From: an uncultured Ruminococcus sp.
GTDB lineage: Bacteria > Bacillota > Clostridia > Oscillospirales > Ruminococcaceae
DNA length: 5,254 nucleotides
NCBI GenBank assembly: GCA_947177935.1
Contig: CAMWWG010000090.1
Coordinates: 1 to 5,254 of the forward strand
Direction: 5' to 3'
Positions 1 through 5,254 of this stretch are shown one piece after another (position 1 is the first letter of the stretch; each line of letters starts with the position of its first letter). Both the position numbers and the translations under genes were made by a program. The notes beneath the pieces were generated by a model. That model was not told the DNA's origin and ran no database searches. It worked only from the letters and a program-made list of their open reading frames with translations.

Positions 1-1304
1 GCATGATAATTCTGATTGGATAATTTTTTCAAAACAGGATTCACAGCTTCATATTTTGCATAAGTATCCGGATAATACTGCAAAGAAACGCCATTTGCAA
101 AATTCGGCGCTGAAACGGTGTTCATTGCAGATTGCCAGACCTGATCTTTTGAAATTTCACTGCCTAACAGCATTGTCCGGGTTGGAGACGGCAAAACCTG
201 CGTTGTGAATCTTGTGTAGAGATATAATTCTCTAAGCTCTTGTTCGGGGAGTGTCATCCCTGCAAATTCTGTCAGATGATATGTCTCTGCAAAATCCTGA
301 TCCAGAGCAGCCGCATCCAGAATAGCTTGCAGGACATCCTGCGGCTTGTCTGTCATTGGTTCTTGCAGATCCTGGGACGGTCTGTCATAGTTTTCCGAAA
401 CAGTCCAGGAATCTTCTGCGCTGTTATAATAAGAATACGTCTGTGTCCGCAGTCTTAAAGATTCCGGAGCATTCACATAATAAATCGTTCTCGTATTATT
501 CGATGTTGAAACTGTATTATCCGTTGTATCCGTAAACATGCTGATCGCATTCATGAGAATATCCGACCAGGAACTATACGACATCGCATTATCAATAAAT
601 TCTCTGTCCGGTGTAATTGTCGGCTTGGGAATCACAGAAGCCAGGACAGAAAATGCAAGCACATACATAGCAATTGAAATTTTCCCTTGTGAACTGGGAA
701 TATACCGCTGTTTGTCCGTGTCCCGGAGCATCCGGCAGTAAATCATTAACAGAAAATAACTTGCCAGTAAAACAATCACCAGAATCGCCGGCATATGCTG
801 TCTCTCTTTTGCATAGAAACTCAAAGGGATCAGCATAATCAGAAACTGCATACTCATCCGGTATCTGGTTTTCGAGAAATAATAGACAATACTTGTCAGA
901 AAGCCAAGCATTAACAAATAAATCGCTGCTGTGTACCATCCTGAAAATGAAACAACGCTCTGTGGTGTCAGAAACCACACCAGAAAATTGATCGGATAAT
1001 CTCGCTGTCCCCAGTTGACAATCATCCCAATCAATTCCAGTCCTGCGAACATGTAGACCAGATAGCATAAAGGCCCGATCCATTTATGTTTTGCCACGAA
1101 ATCATAAAATTTCATCATGCACCAGCTCAGGGGCATGGCGAGAAAAGCATAGAGATAAAATCTGTCTGCATGATAATAATACATCACCGTCATGACCAGA
1201 AAAACAGCATATGCCTGTATAGGATCAGAGGAATCATTTGATAATATCTCCTGAAATTTCTGCATTGCAGGCGTTTTCAGAAAATTCTGCAATTTTAATC
1301 TCAC
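1..1304 (-). CDS. Multi-span membrane protein, N-terminal part of a TgpA-like transglutaminase (3' end outside window)
   Basis: An open frame of 434 codons runs from a GTG at 1304-1302 to the left edge without a stop, so the C-terminus is missing. About six hydrophobic segments are visible, near residues 31-64 (probably two passes), 76-96, 123-143, 152-165, 172-190 and 209-226. A long hydrophilic, probably extracellular part follows. In it, residues 283-300 (LRLRTQTYSYY, then W300) resemble the 'LR...Y..Y....W' stretch that follows the membrane region in TgpA-type proteins. In that family a transglutaminase core with a Cys-His-Asp triad comes next; it lies beyond the window, so activity cannot be judged. 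The gene is third in the MoxR-DUF58 operon, the usual place for such a protein. The GTG start is favoured because a GAGGTG ribosome site lies 5 nt upstream and the frame has no better start near the DUF58 stop. The family call is inferred from topology and context; the open frame itself is certain. Confidence 0.82.
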   Translation of the reverse strand, partial: MRLKLQNFLKTPAMQKFQEILSNDSSDPIQAYAVFLVMTVMYYYHADRFYLYAFLAMPLSWCMMKFYDFVAKHKWIGPLCYLVYMFAGLELIGMIVNWGQRDYPINFLVWFLTPQSVVSFSGWYTAAIYLLMLGFLTSIVYYFSKTRYRMSMQFLIMLIPLSFYAKERQHMPAILVIVLLASYFLLMIYCRMLRDTDKQRYIPSSQGKISIAMYVLAFSVLASVIPKPTITPDREFIDNAMSYSSWSDILMNAISMFTDTTDNTVSTSNNTRTIYYVNAPESLRLRTQTYSYYNSAEDSWTVSENYDRPSQDLQEPMTDKPQDVLQAILDAAALDQDFAETYHLTEFAGMTLPEQELRELYLYTRFTTQVLPSPTRTMLLGSEISKDQVWQSAMNTVSAPNFANGVSLQYYPDTYAKYEAVNPVLKKLSNQNYH

Positions 1305-1309
1305 GAAAA

Positions 1310-1315
1310 CACCTC
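1310..1315 (-). promoter_or_regulatory. Ribosome binding site that decides the GTG start of the transglutaminase-type gene
   Basis: Read on the minus strand, GAGGTG lies 5 nt before the GTG at 1304. Its first two bases are part of the TGA stop codon of the DUF58 gene (1316-1314). Terminating ribosomes would sit directly on this site, which suggests translational coupling between the two membrane proteins. The next candidate start (TTG at residue 5) has no comparable site. Confidence 0.6.
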
Positions 1316-2504
1316 ACTTTTTCAGATTCTGCATAGCAAAATCTTCCCCCAGTTCCCAAAGCGCATCCATTTCAGAAAGCACAGCACTCTGCGTCTCTGC
1401 CGGACAGACGGCACAGACATATCCCTTATTTTTCAGATCTGTCAGCTCCATGGCAAGTTCCACATCCGGTCTTGTCGTATAGATCAGATAGGCACCGGAT
1501 TTTTCCTGCATTGCCGTCAGATCAATCCTGTGAGAATCGTTCACGAAATCTGCAACAGCAAGTTCCACTGCCGCATTCCGGACGTCATTTTCCTGTTCCA
1601 GCGTCAGACATTTCCAGTTCCCCGAAGACGCAAATCGAATGGTACAAGGAATGCCCTGTCTGACAAGCAAAATCAGAAAACCTAATGCGCCCTCCATCAT
1701 AATTTCCCGGCGTTTCAGATCTTCTTCCTGATTTTCCGGATGCAAATCCAGAATCAGCGACGGTTGTGTTGTAGAAGCCGCCTCATCCATACGAACCATT
1801 AATTTCTGACGTTTCGCAGACATTTTCCAGTTAATCCGCCGCAGATTATCTCCGGCAACATATTCCCGATGAACGTAACCTGGCATGGATTTTGCAGAAA
1901 AACTTGCAGAAGATTCTTCTTCCTCGTCATCCTGCGTAAGAATCACATCACTGACCGCATGGAGCATCATTCCTGCGCTTGTAATTTCTGGAATATCCGG
2001 GATCACACCAATCCGGACAGCATCCGGCAATCCCGGAATCCGGAAGTGAAACAAGCCCAGATAATCAGAAATCCCGGTTTCCTTGATCGAAATTTCCGCA
2101 GCACCGGCATATTTTGCTGTCATCCTGTCAGGGATTTCCAATGTTCCTTTTGGCATCATGGTACTTTGAATTGCCCGTGCATCCTGTTGGATGACATTCG
2201 CTGAGGATTGCAGCACACATTTCAGGAACGGCACAGGAAGTTCTGAAGTCGTCTCAGCGACAAGATTTACAGAAAATTCCCTGCCTTTGGCAAGATAATC
2301 CGGTGCATCCAGAGAAATTTTCAGTTTTCTGCTTGCATAATAACTCAGCAGAACGGACAACAGCGGCGCAAGAATGAAAAAACTCCACACAACAACCCCG
2401 ATATCGCCATCCAGATAAAACGTGAAAACATATGCCATCAGTCCCATCAAGATAAGTTCAAACAGGAATTTACAACGCTCCAGAATCGCCGATAGTTTAT
2501 TCAT
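1314..2504 (-). CDS. DUF58 family membrane protein (MoxR partner)
   Basis: This 396-residue protein has two hydrophobic segments near the N-terminus (about residues 13-31 and 36-56), followed by a long soluble part. The DUF58 signature is clear at residues 208-240: PGYVHREY, then GD (218-219), R222, and INWK around W226, with KLMVRMDE after it. This matches the family's Y..GD..R.I.W..SA pattern. DUF58 proteins are related to the von Willebrand A fold and are nearly always found beside a MoxR ATPase. Their biochemical role is unsettled; they are usually proposed to be membrane-anchored partners or adaptors for MoxR. Length is typical for the family. A very acidic stretch (DDEEEE, 192-197) sits just before the signature. 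The start is the ATG at 2504 with GGTGA (2515-2511) 6 nt upstream. It begins 29 bp after the MoxR stop and ends 9 bp before the next gene. The family call is secure; the role is not. Confidence 0.93.
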   Translation of the reverse strand: MNKLSAILERCKFLFELILMGLMAYVFTFYLDGDIGVVVWSFFILAPLLSVLLSYYASRKLKISLDAPDYLAKGREFSVNLVAETTSELPVPFLKCVLQSSANVIQQDARAIQSTMMPKGTLEIPDRMTAKYAGAAEISIKETGISDYLGLFHFRIPGLPDAVRIGVIPDIPEITSAGMMLHAVSDVILTQDDEEEESSASFSAKSMPGYVHREYVAGDNLRRINWKMSAKRQKLMVRMDEAASTTQPSLILDLHPENQEEDLKRREIMMEGALGFLILLVRQGIPCTIRFASSGNWKCLTLEQENDVRNAAVELAVADFVNDSHRIDLTAMQEKSGAYLIYTTRPDVELAMELTDLKNKGYVCAVCPAETQSAVLSEMDALWELGEDFAMQNLKK

Positions 2505-2533
2505 AGAAATTCACCATAATTATAAATCATAAA

Positions 2534-3466
2534 TTAATTTGCCGGAACTGGAATCGTATCTAGTAACTGCTTTACAAATTTTTCCGGTGTGCCCAGTGTA
2601 TTCCTGCCTTTGGGAGATAATAAAATCCTGTGTGCCAGTACCGGAATTGCCAGATCTTTCACATCATCCGGTGTGGCAAACGTCCTGTTATGAATGAATG
2701 CAGAAGCCCGGACGGCTTTGTAACAGGCAATGCTTCCCCGGGGACTGACACCAAGTGCGGACAGATCGCTTTCCCTGGTGGCACGGACTAATTTCAGAAT
2801 ATAATTTTTCACAGATTCAGAAACTTGTATCGTATTCACTTTTTTCTGTAAAGCACAGACTTCTTCTGTAGAAATAACAGATCTGGAAATATTCCCAATC
2901 GGATTGCCCTCGCCGTTACGTTCCAGAATGGCAAATTCTTCTTTTGCTGTCGGGTAACCCATGGAAATCTTCATAAAAAACCGATCCATCTGGGCTTCCG
3001 GCAGATGATATGTCCCATAAGTTTCCACGGGATTCTGCGTCGCAATCACCATGAAAGGCTTAGGAAGCACATGCGTCTGTCCGTCCAGACTAATTTGATG
3101 TTCTTCCATGATCTCCAGCAAAGCCGACTGAACTTTTGGAGATGCTCGGTTAATTTCGTCCGCCAACAGGAAATTGCAAACCGCCGCACCCTCTCTGTAT
3201 TCAAGAGAACCGTCCTTCTGATTCACGACGGAATAGCCCGTAATATCGGATGGCATAATATCCGGCGTGAGCTGAATTCTGTGGAATTCACCGCCGACGG
3301 AACGGGACAGCGCCGCCGCAAGCTGTGTCTTTCCGACGCCAGGGACATCTTCAAGTAAGATATGACCGCCGCAAAGCAACGCTGTGACAGCAAGCAGAAC
3401 AGTTTCTTCTTTGCCAATAATGACCTGACCTACACTTTTTAAGATTTTTTCCACATCATTCTGCAT
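2534..3466 (-). CDS. MoxR family AAA+ ATPase
   Basis: This 310-residue ATPase is complete and of normal length for MoxR (AAA_3) proteins. Visible motifs: Walker A at 39-47 (EDVPGVGKT, with K46 and T47); Walker B at 99-104 (FLLADE) followed by INRA; sensor 1 in the ATQNP motif (N145); the PEAQMDRF block at 156-163 with the probable arginine finger R162; and sensor 2 SPRGS at 240-244 in the C-terminal lid. All expected ATPase residues are present, so it should be active. MoxR proteins act in the cytoplasm as hexameric chaperone-like remodellers of partner proteins. Here the likely partners are the DUF58 and transglutaminase-type membrane proteins encoded just downstream. The ATG at 3466 is chosen because an AGGAGAGG ribosome site lies 10 nt before it and an extended -10 promoter lies about 50 bp upstream. 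It is the first gene of its block. Substrate and pathway cannot be read from the sequence. Confidence 0.96.
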   Translation of the reverse strand: MQNDVEKILKSVGQVIIGKEETVLLAVTALLCGGHILLEDVPGVGKTQLAAALSRSVGGEFHRIQLTPDIMPSDITGYSVVNQKDGSLEYREGAAVCNFLLADEINRASPKVQSALLEIMEEHQISLDGQTHVLPKPFMVIATQNPVETYGTYHLPEAQMDRFFMKISMGYPTAKEEFAILERNGEGNPIGNISRSVISTEEVCALQKKVNTIQVSESVKNYILKLVRATRESDLSALGVSPRGSIACYKAVRASAFIHNRTFATPDDVKDLAIPVLAHRILLSPKGRNTLGTPEKFVKQLLDTIPVPAN

Positions 3467-3476
3467 AAATTTAATT

Positions 3477-3484
3477 CCTCTCCT
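3477..3484 (-). promoter_or_regulatory. Ribosome binding site of the MoxR gene
   Basis: AGGAGAGG on the minus strand, 10 nt before the ATG at 3466, is the strongest Shine-Dalgarno match in the window. It supports this start for the first gene of the operon. Confidence 0.7.
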
Positions 3485-3517
3485 GAAAAAAATTTCACAA
3501 ATTTAAAATCTGTCTTT

Positions 3518-3546
3518 ATTATAACATAAAAAGAAAAATTTGTACA
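3518..3546 (-). promoter_or_regulatory. Extended -10 sigma-70/SigA-type promoter for the MoxR-DUF58-transglutaminase operon
   Basis: On the minus strand, a perfect TATAAT (3523-3518) is preceded by TGT, giving a TGN extended -10 element. A -35-like TGTACA (3546-3541; 4 of 6 matches to TTGACA) lies exactly 17 nt upstream. Transcription would start near 3511, giving a leader of about 45 nt before the MoxR ATG. The spacer is T-rich. No operator or riboswitch structure is evident in the short leader. TGTACA is itself a palindrome, as most short AT-rich hexamers could be by chance, so I do not call an operator there. Confidence 0.72.
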
Positions 3547-3636
3547 GTGTTTTTTTTAATTTTTTCCAAAATTTTCAAAAAAATTTTAAAGGATTTTGTG
3601 AAATAATTTGAGCAATTCTTCCAAAATATTCCAAAA

Positions 3637-4341
3637 TTATAGTAAATTGCAAAGAATTTCCAGGGCATCTTCATAACGCCCCTCAACAAGGGCAGGCGTT
3701 GCCTGGAGCAATGCAATCCGGAGCTGTTCGGCATAAAATTCCGTGGCATAATCTCCGGACACGTGAAATGTATCCTGATAAGTATCATTGTTAATTAAAA
3801 TAAAAATACTGTTAAAATTCTCAGAATTTTCAAAATTTTCAAGTAATGCCTGGTGATAATTCTTTGCAAATTCTCCCGGCGCAAAGCCGTCCAGATGATC
3901 TGTTATCAAAAGATATACGTTCTGCTGTGCCAGGATGTTCCCATAAGTTTCACGGACAGATTCAGAAAGCACCTGATTTTCGTCAATCAGGTACATAGTT
4001 TCAAAATTTTCAGAATTTAAAGAATTCACACGCTCCCGGAGGGGATTCACCGGGACTGTTTCCGGAATCTCAGAATATTCCGGGATTTCAGGATTTTCCG
4101 GAGATTCTGAAAATTCCGGCTCAGGATCTGGAAAAATTTCCGCCTCTGGTTCAGAATCTTCCAGGCTCTCAGAATCTGCCGGAATTTCCTGTAAATTTCC
4201 AGGCTTCAGGAAATCCATTTCTGCCGGCGCATCCACGAACTCTTCCGGGGATTCTCCAGGAAATTCCTCTGCATGGGCAATTCCGGCACAGCCTGTACAA
4301 AGACAAAGCAATCCCAGGCATATTAAAAAATAATGTTTCAT
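3637..4341 (-). CDS. Exported acidic Pro/Glu-rich protein with divergent C-terminal TPM-like domain
   Basis: This protein has 234 residues. Residues 1-24 form a signal peptide (K2, hydrophobic core FLICLGLLCLC, then a likely signal peptidase I site after AHA24). C18 follows CTG, so a lipoprotein cut there is also possible, although the -3 position is not the usual Leu. Residues 25-100 are a low-complexity linker with 25 acidic residues and 15 prolines but only one lysine, probably unfolded. Residues 101-234 resemble a TPM (TPM_phosphatase/YgcG/Psb32) domain: MYLIDENQVLSESV at 116-129, a hydrophobic strand NVYLLITD at 141-148, then SIFILINND at 178-186, and the end GRYEDALEIL at 221-230. The usual Gly-Lys-Asp-Asn-Gly loop before the central strand is replaced by an ENF/ENS-rich stretch, and there is no C-terminal membrane anchor, so it is a divergent member. 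Start: ATG with AGGGGG 5 nt upstream, 13 bp after the LCP stop, so probably co-transcribed with it. Enzymatic activity is not supported. The coding call is strong; the domain call is moderate. Confidence 0.85.
   Translation of the reverse strand: MKHYFLICLGLLCLCTGCAGIAHAEEFPGESPEEFVDAPAEMDFLKPGNLQEIPADSESLEDSEPEAEIFPDPEPEFSESPENPEIPEYSEIPETVPVNPLRERVNSLNSENFETMYLIDENQVLSESVRETYGNILAQQNVYLLITDHLDGFAPGEFAKNYHQALLENFENSENFNSIFILINNDTYQDTFHVSGDYATEFYAEQLRIALLQATPALVEGRYEDALEILCNLL
4048..4268 (-). repeat. Low-complexity coding region for the acidic Pro/Glu/Ser linker
   Basis: This stretch encodes the linker of the TPM-like protein. It is built from irregular repeats of short units reading E-[IFY]-P or P-E-[FIY] with Ser and Asp between them, densest at residues 66-96. 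In DNA (plus strand) the same words recur: ATTCCGG, TTTCCGG, TTCAGAAT and TCTCAGAAT. The repetition is imperfect, so this is drifted low-complexity sequence and not a clean tandem array. Length variation between strains would be expected. Confidence 0.5.
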
Positions 4342-4346
4342 AATTT

Positions 4347-4352
4347 CCCCCT
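4347..4352 (-). promoter_or_regulatory. Ribosome binding site of the TPM-like gene
   Basis: AGGGGG on the minus strand lies 5 nt before the ATG at 4341 and 2 nt after the LCP stop codon (4357-4355). It fixes the start and suggests that translation of the two genes is closely linked. Confidence 0.65.
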
Positions 4353-4354
4353 GT

Positions 4355-5254
4355 TCATGAATTCGCAGATCCAGTGTATTCCGTCGGCTCTGGAAGCGAA
4401 TAGACCGTATCTTTCAGAATTTGTGTATTGGCATTGAAATCCACCTGTAACACCGACTGCCCGTCAATGTCTGCCGGAGTGTAGGTTCCGTTCGCCGGGA
4501 TCTGAAGCTGTTCAATCTCATAGGATACCACAAGGGGTGCTTTCAGAGAAAGAAAATACAAGTCAGCTGTAGACATGTTCGCTCCCACATGCGGCAATGC
4601 CGAAGAAACCAGCTCCGGGACGGCTGTTGCAGCTTTTGACTTCATATTCTGAAAAATCTGCGTCATGACTTCCCTCTGCCGAGATGTCCGTTCAAAATCT
4701 GCATTCCCGACATAACGGATTCTTGCATAAGACAGCGCCTGCTTGCCGTTCAGAATGAATTTTCCGCCTTTTTCCAGAAAATCAGACATGATGTCATCTC
4801 CGGCAAGAGCATTTACTTCGCTCTGGAGAATTTCATTCACTGCCTGCGCCTCAGCATCCGACACATCAATTTCCACACCGCCGAACGCATCAATAATTCC
4901 GGCGAATCCCATAAAGCTCACGCAGAAATAATCATCAATGCTGATCTGATAATTCTGTTCCAGCGTATCCATGAGGAGCTCCGCACCGCCGTAAGCATAT
5001 GCCGCATTTAATTTATTGTTTCCGTAACCCGGAATCTGAACATAGGCGTCTCGCATGAAAGATGTCAGATATATTTTTTCTGTCATGGAATTCATGGATA
5101 ATAACAGAATCGTATCAGATCGTCCCCGTTCCGTGGTAATGTCCCTTGCATCCGTACCAATTAACAAAATGTTCTGGACGTGCCCGGCGTCAAGTGTTCC
5201 GGTTGTAACTGTCCGTGGCATCCGGGGAATTTTTTCTAATTTACTGATTAATAG
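4355..5254 (-). CDS. LytR-CpsA-Psr (LCP) family cell-wall polymer ligase, 5' end outside window
   Basis: The frame is open to the right edge, so the N-terminus (usually a cytoplasmic tail and one membrane span) is missing. The ATG at 5221 is not the likely start: eleven in-frame codons precede it and there is no ribosome site. LCP enzymes act outside the membrane and transfer undecaprenyl-pyrophosphate-linked anionic polymers (teichoic acid, capsule or similar) to peptidoglycan. The core motifs are present, numbering from the Met at 5221: NILLIGTDAR (17-26); RSDT (34-37); SFMRDAYVQIPG (54-65) with R57 and D58; NKLNAAYAYGG (69-79); and LNGKQALSYARIR (157-169) followed by DFERTSRQRE (175-184). 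The expected Asp and Arg residues for pyrophosphate and Mg2+ binding are all there, so it looks functional. The family domain is intact, with about 100 residues after the last motif and no extra domain. The TPM-like gene follows after 13 bp. The polymer substrate cannot be told; regulation and promoter lie upstream of the window. Confidence 0.94.
   Translation of the reverse strand, partial: LLISKLEKIPRMPRTVTTGTLDAGHVQNILLIGTDARDITTERGRSDTILLLSMNSMTEKIYLTSFMRDAYVQIPGYGNNKLNAAYAYGGAELLMDTLEQNYQISIDDYFCVSFMGFAGIIDAFGGVEIDVSDAEAQAVNEILQSEVNALAGDDIMSDFLEKGGKFILNGKQALSYARIRYVGNADFERTSRQREVMTQIFQNMKSKAATAVPELVSSALPHVGANMSTADLYFLSLKAPLVVSYEIEQLQIPANGTYTPADIDGQSVLQVDFNANTQILKDTVYSLPEPTEYTGSANS

Larger units (their letters stand above)
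3467..3636. other. AT-rich spacer between the TPM-like gene and the MoxR operon, with short direct repeats
   Basis: This 170 bp gap is strikingly AT-rich compared with the flanking genes and is dominated by A and T runs. It holds the MoxR promoter and ribosome site on its left side. On its right side are three exact copies of TTCCAAAAT on the plus strand, at 3564-3572, 3619-3627 and 3629-3637. The last copy ends on the first base of the complement of the TPM-like gene's stop codon. I see no small gene here: frames are short and lack ribosome sites. A weak AT hairpin is possible at 3566-3592, but it is not followed by a U-tract in the direction of transcription. Confidence 0.6.

Noticed and set aside
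538..741. Plus-strand open frame antisense to the transglutaminase-type gene
   Set aside because: No ribosome site, no recognisable domain, and fully opposite a well-supported coding frame. The other plus-strand frames at 240-458, 1472-1663, 1869-2204, 3005-3358 and 4743-4931 are rejected for the same reason.
592..1083. Minus-strand open frame of 163 codons
   Set aside because: It overlaps, in another frame, the much longer GTG-initiated frame 1304-1, whose translation shows coherent membrane spans. The short frame lacks a ribosome site and has a Cys/Arg-rich composition typical of an out-of-frame shadow.
3223..3417. Minus-strand frame inside the MoxR gene
   Set aside because: It overlaps the Walker A and B coding region of MoxR in another frame; its product is Arg/Ser/Cys-rich and resembles nothing.
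3519..3788. Minus-strand frame covering the end of the TPM-like gene and the AT-rich spacer
   Set aside because: It overlaps the TPM-like coding frame out of phase, and its tail is Phe/Lys/Asn/Ile-rich as expected from translating AT-rich spacer. It also runs across the MoxR promoter region.
4062..4083. Inverted repeat CCGGAAT / ATTCCGG with 8-nt loop
   Set aside because: It lies inside the acidic linker coding region and follows from repeated Glu-Ile-Pro-Glu codons. It is not near a gene boundary and has no U-tract.
5187..5221. ATG at 5221 as the true start of the LCP gene
   Set aside because: The frame stays open upstream to the window edge, there is no Shine-Dalgarno sequence before this ATG, and LCP proteins normally have a membrane span before the domain, so the start lies outside the window.

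Overview
The window is almost fully coding, and every gene is read from the minus strand. In transcription order (right to left) it holds: the C-terminal 299 residues of a LytR-CpsA-Psr (LCP) family protein, cut at the right edge; a small exported acidic protein with a divergent TPM-like domain; a MoxR-type AAA+ ATPase; a DUF58 membrane protein; and the first 434 codons of a multi-membrane-span protein of the TgpA-like transglutaminase type, cut at the left edge. Protein style (a Gram-positive LCP enzyme, the MoxR-DUF58-transglutaminase trio), AT-rich spacers and purine-rich ribosome sites suggest a low-to-medium-GC Firmicute, most likely a Clostridia/Ruminococcus-like gut bacterium. That taxonomic guess is inference from style only.

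Layout: the LCP and TPM-like genes are 13 bp apart and look like one transcription unit. A 170 bp, very AT-rich gap (3467-3636) follows. It carries a strong-looking extended -10 promoter facing the MoxR gene and no convincing intrinsic terminator. MoxR, DUF58 and the transglutaminase-type gene are then packed with 29 bp and 9 bp spacers and are almost certainly an operon. The last gene starts with GTG, and its ribosome site overlaps the DUF58 stop codon.

How they may work together: MoxR ATPases paired with a DUF58 protein and a membrane transglutaminase-like protein form a widely recurring cluster. The ATPase is thought to act as a chaperone or remodeller for the membrane partners, but the substrate is mostly unknown. 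LCP enzymes attach lipid-linked anionic polymers to peptidoglycan outside the membrane. The TPM-like protein is also predicted to be extracellular. The window as a whole therefore points to cell-envelope construction or quality control. The least ordinary element is the acidic, proline-rich TPM-like protein between the two blocks. I found no RNA gene, CRISPR array, mobile element, attachment site or origin. There is no gene-free stretch over 300 bases.
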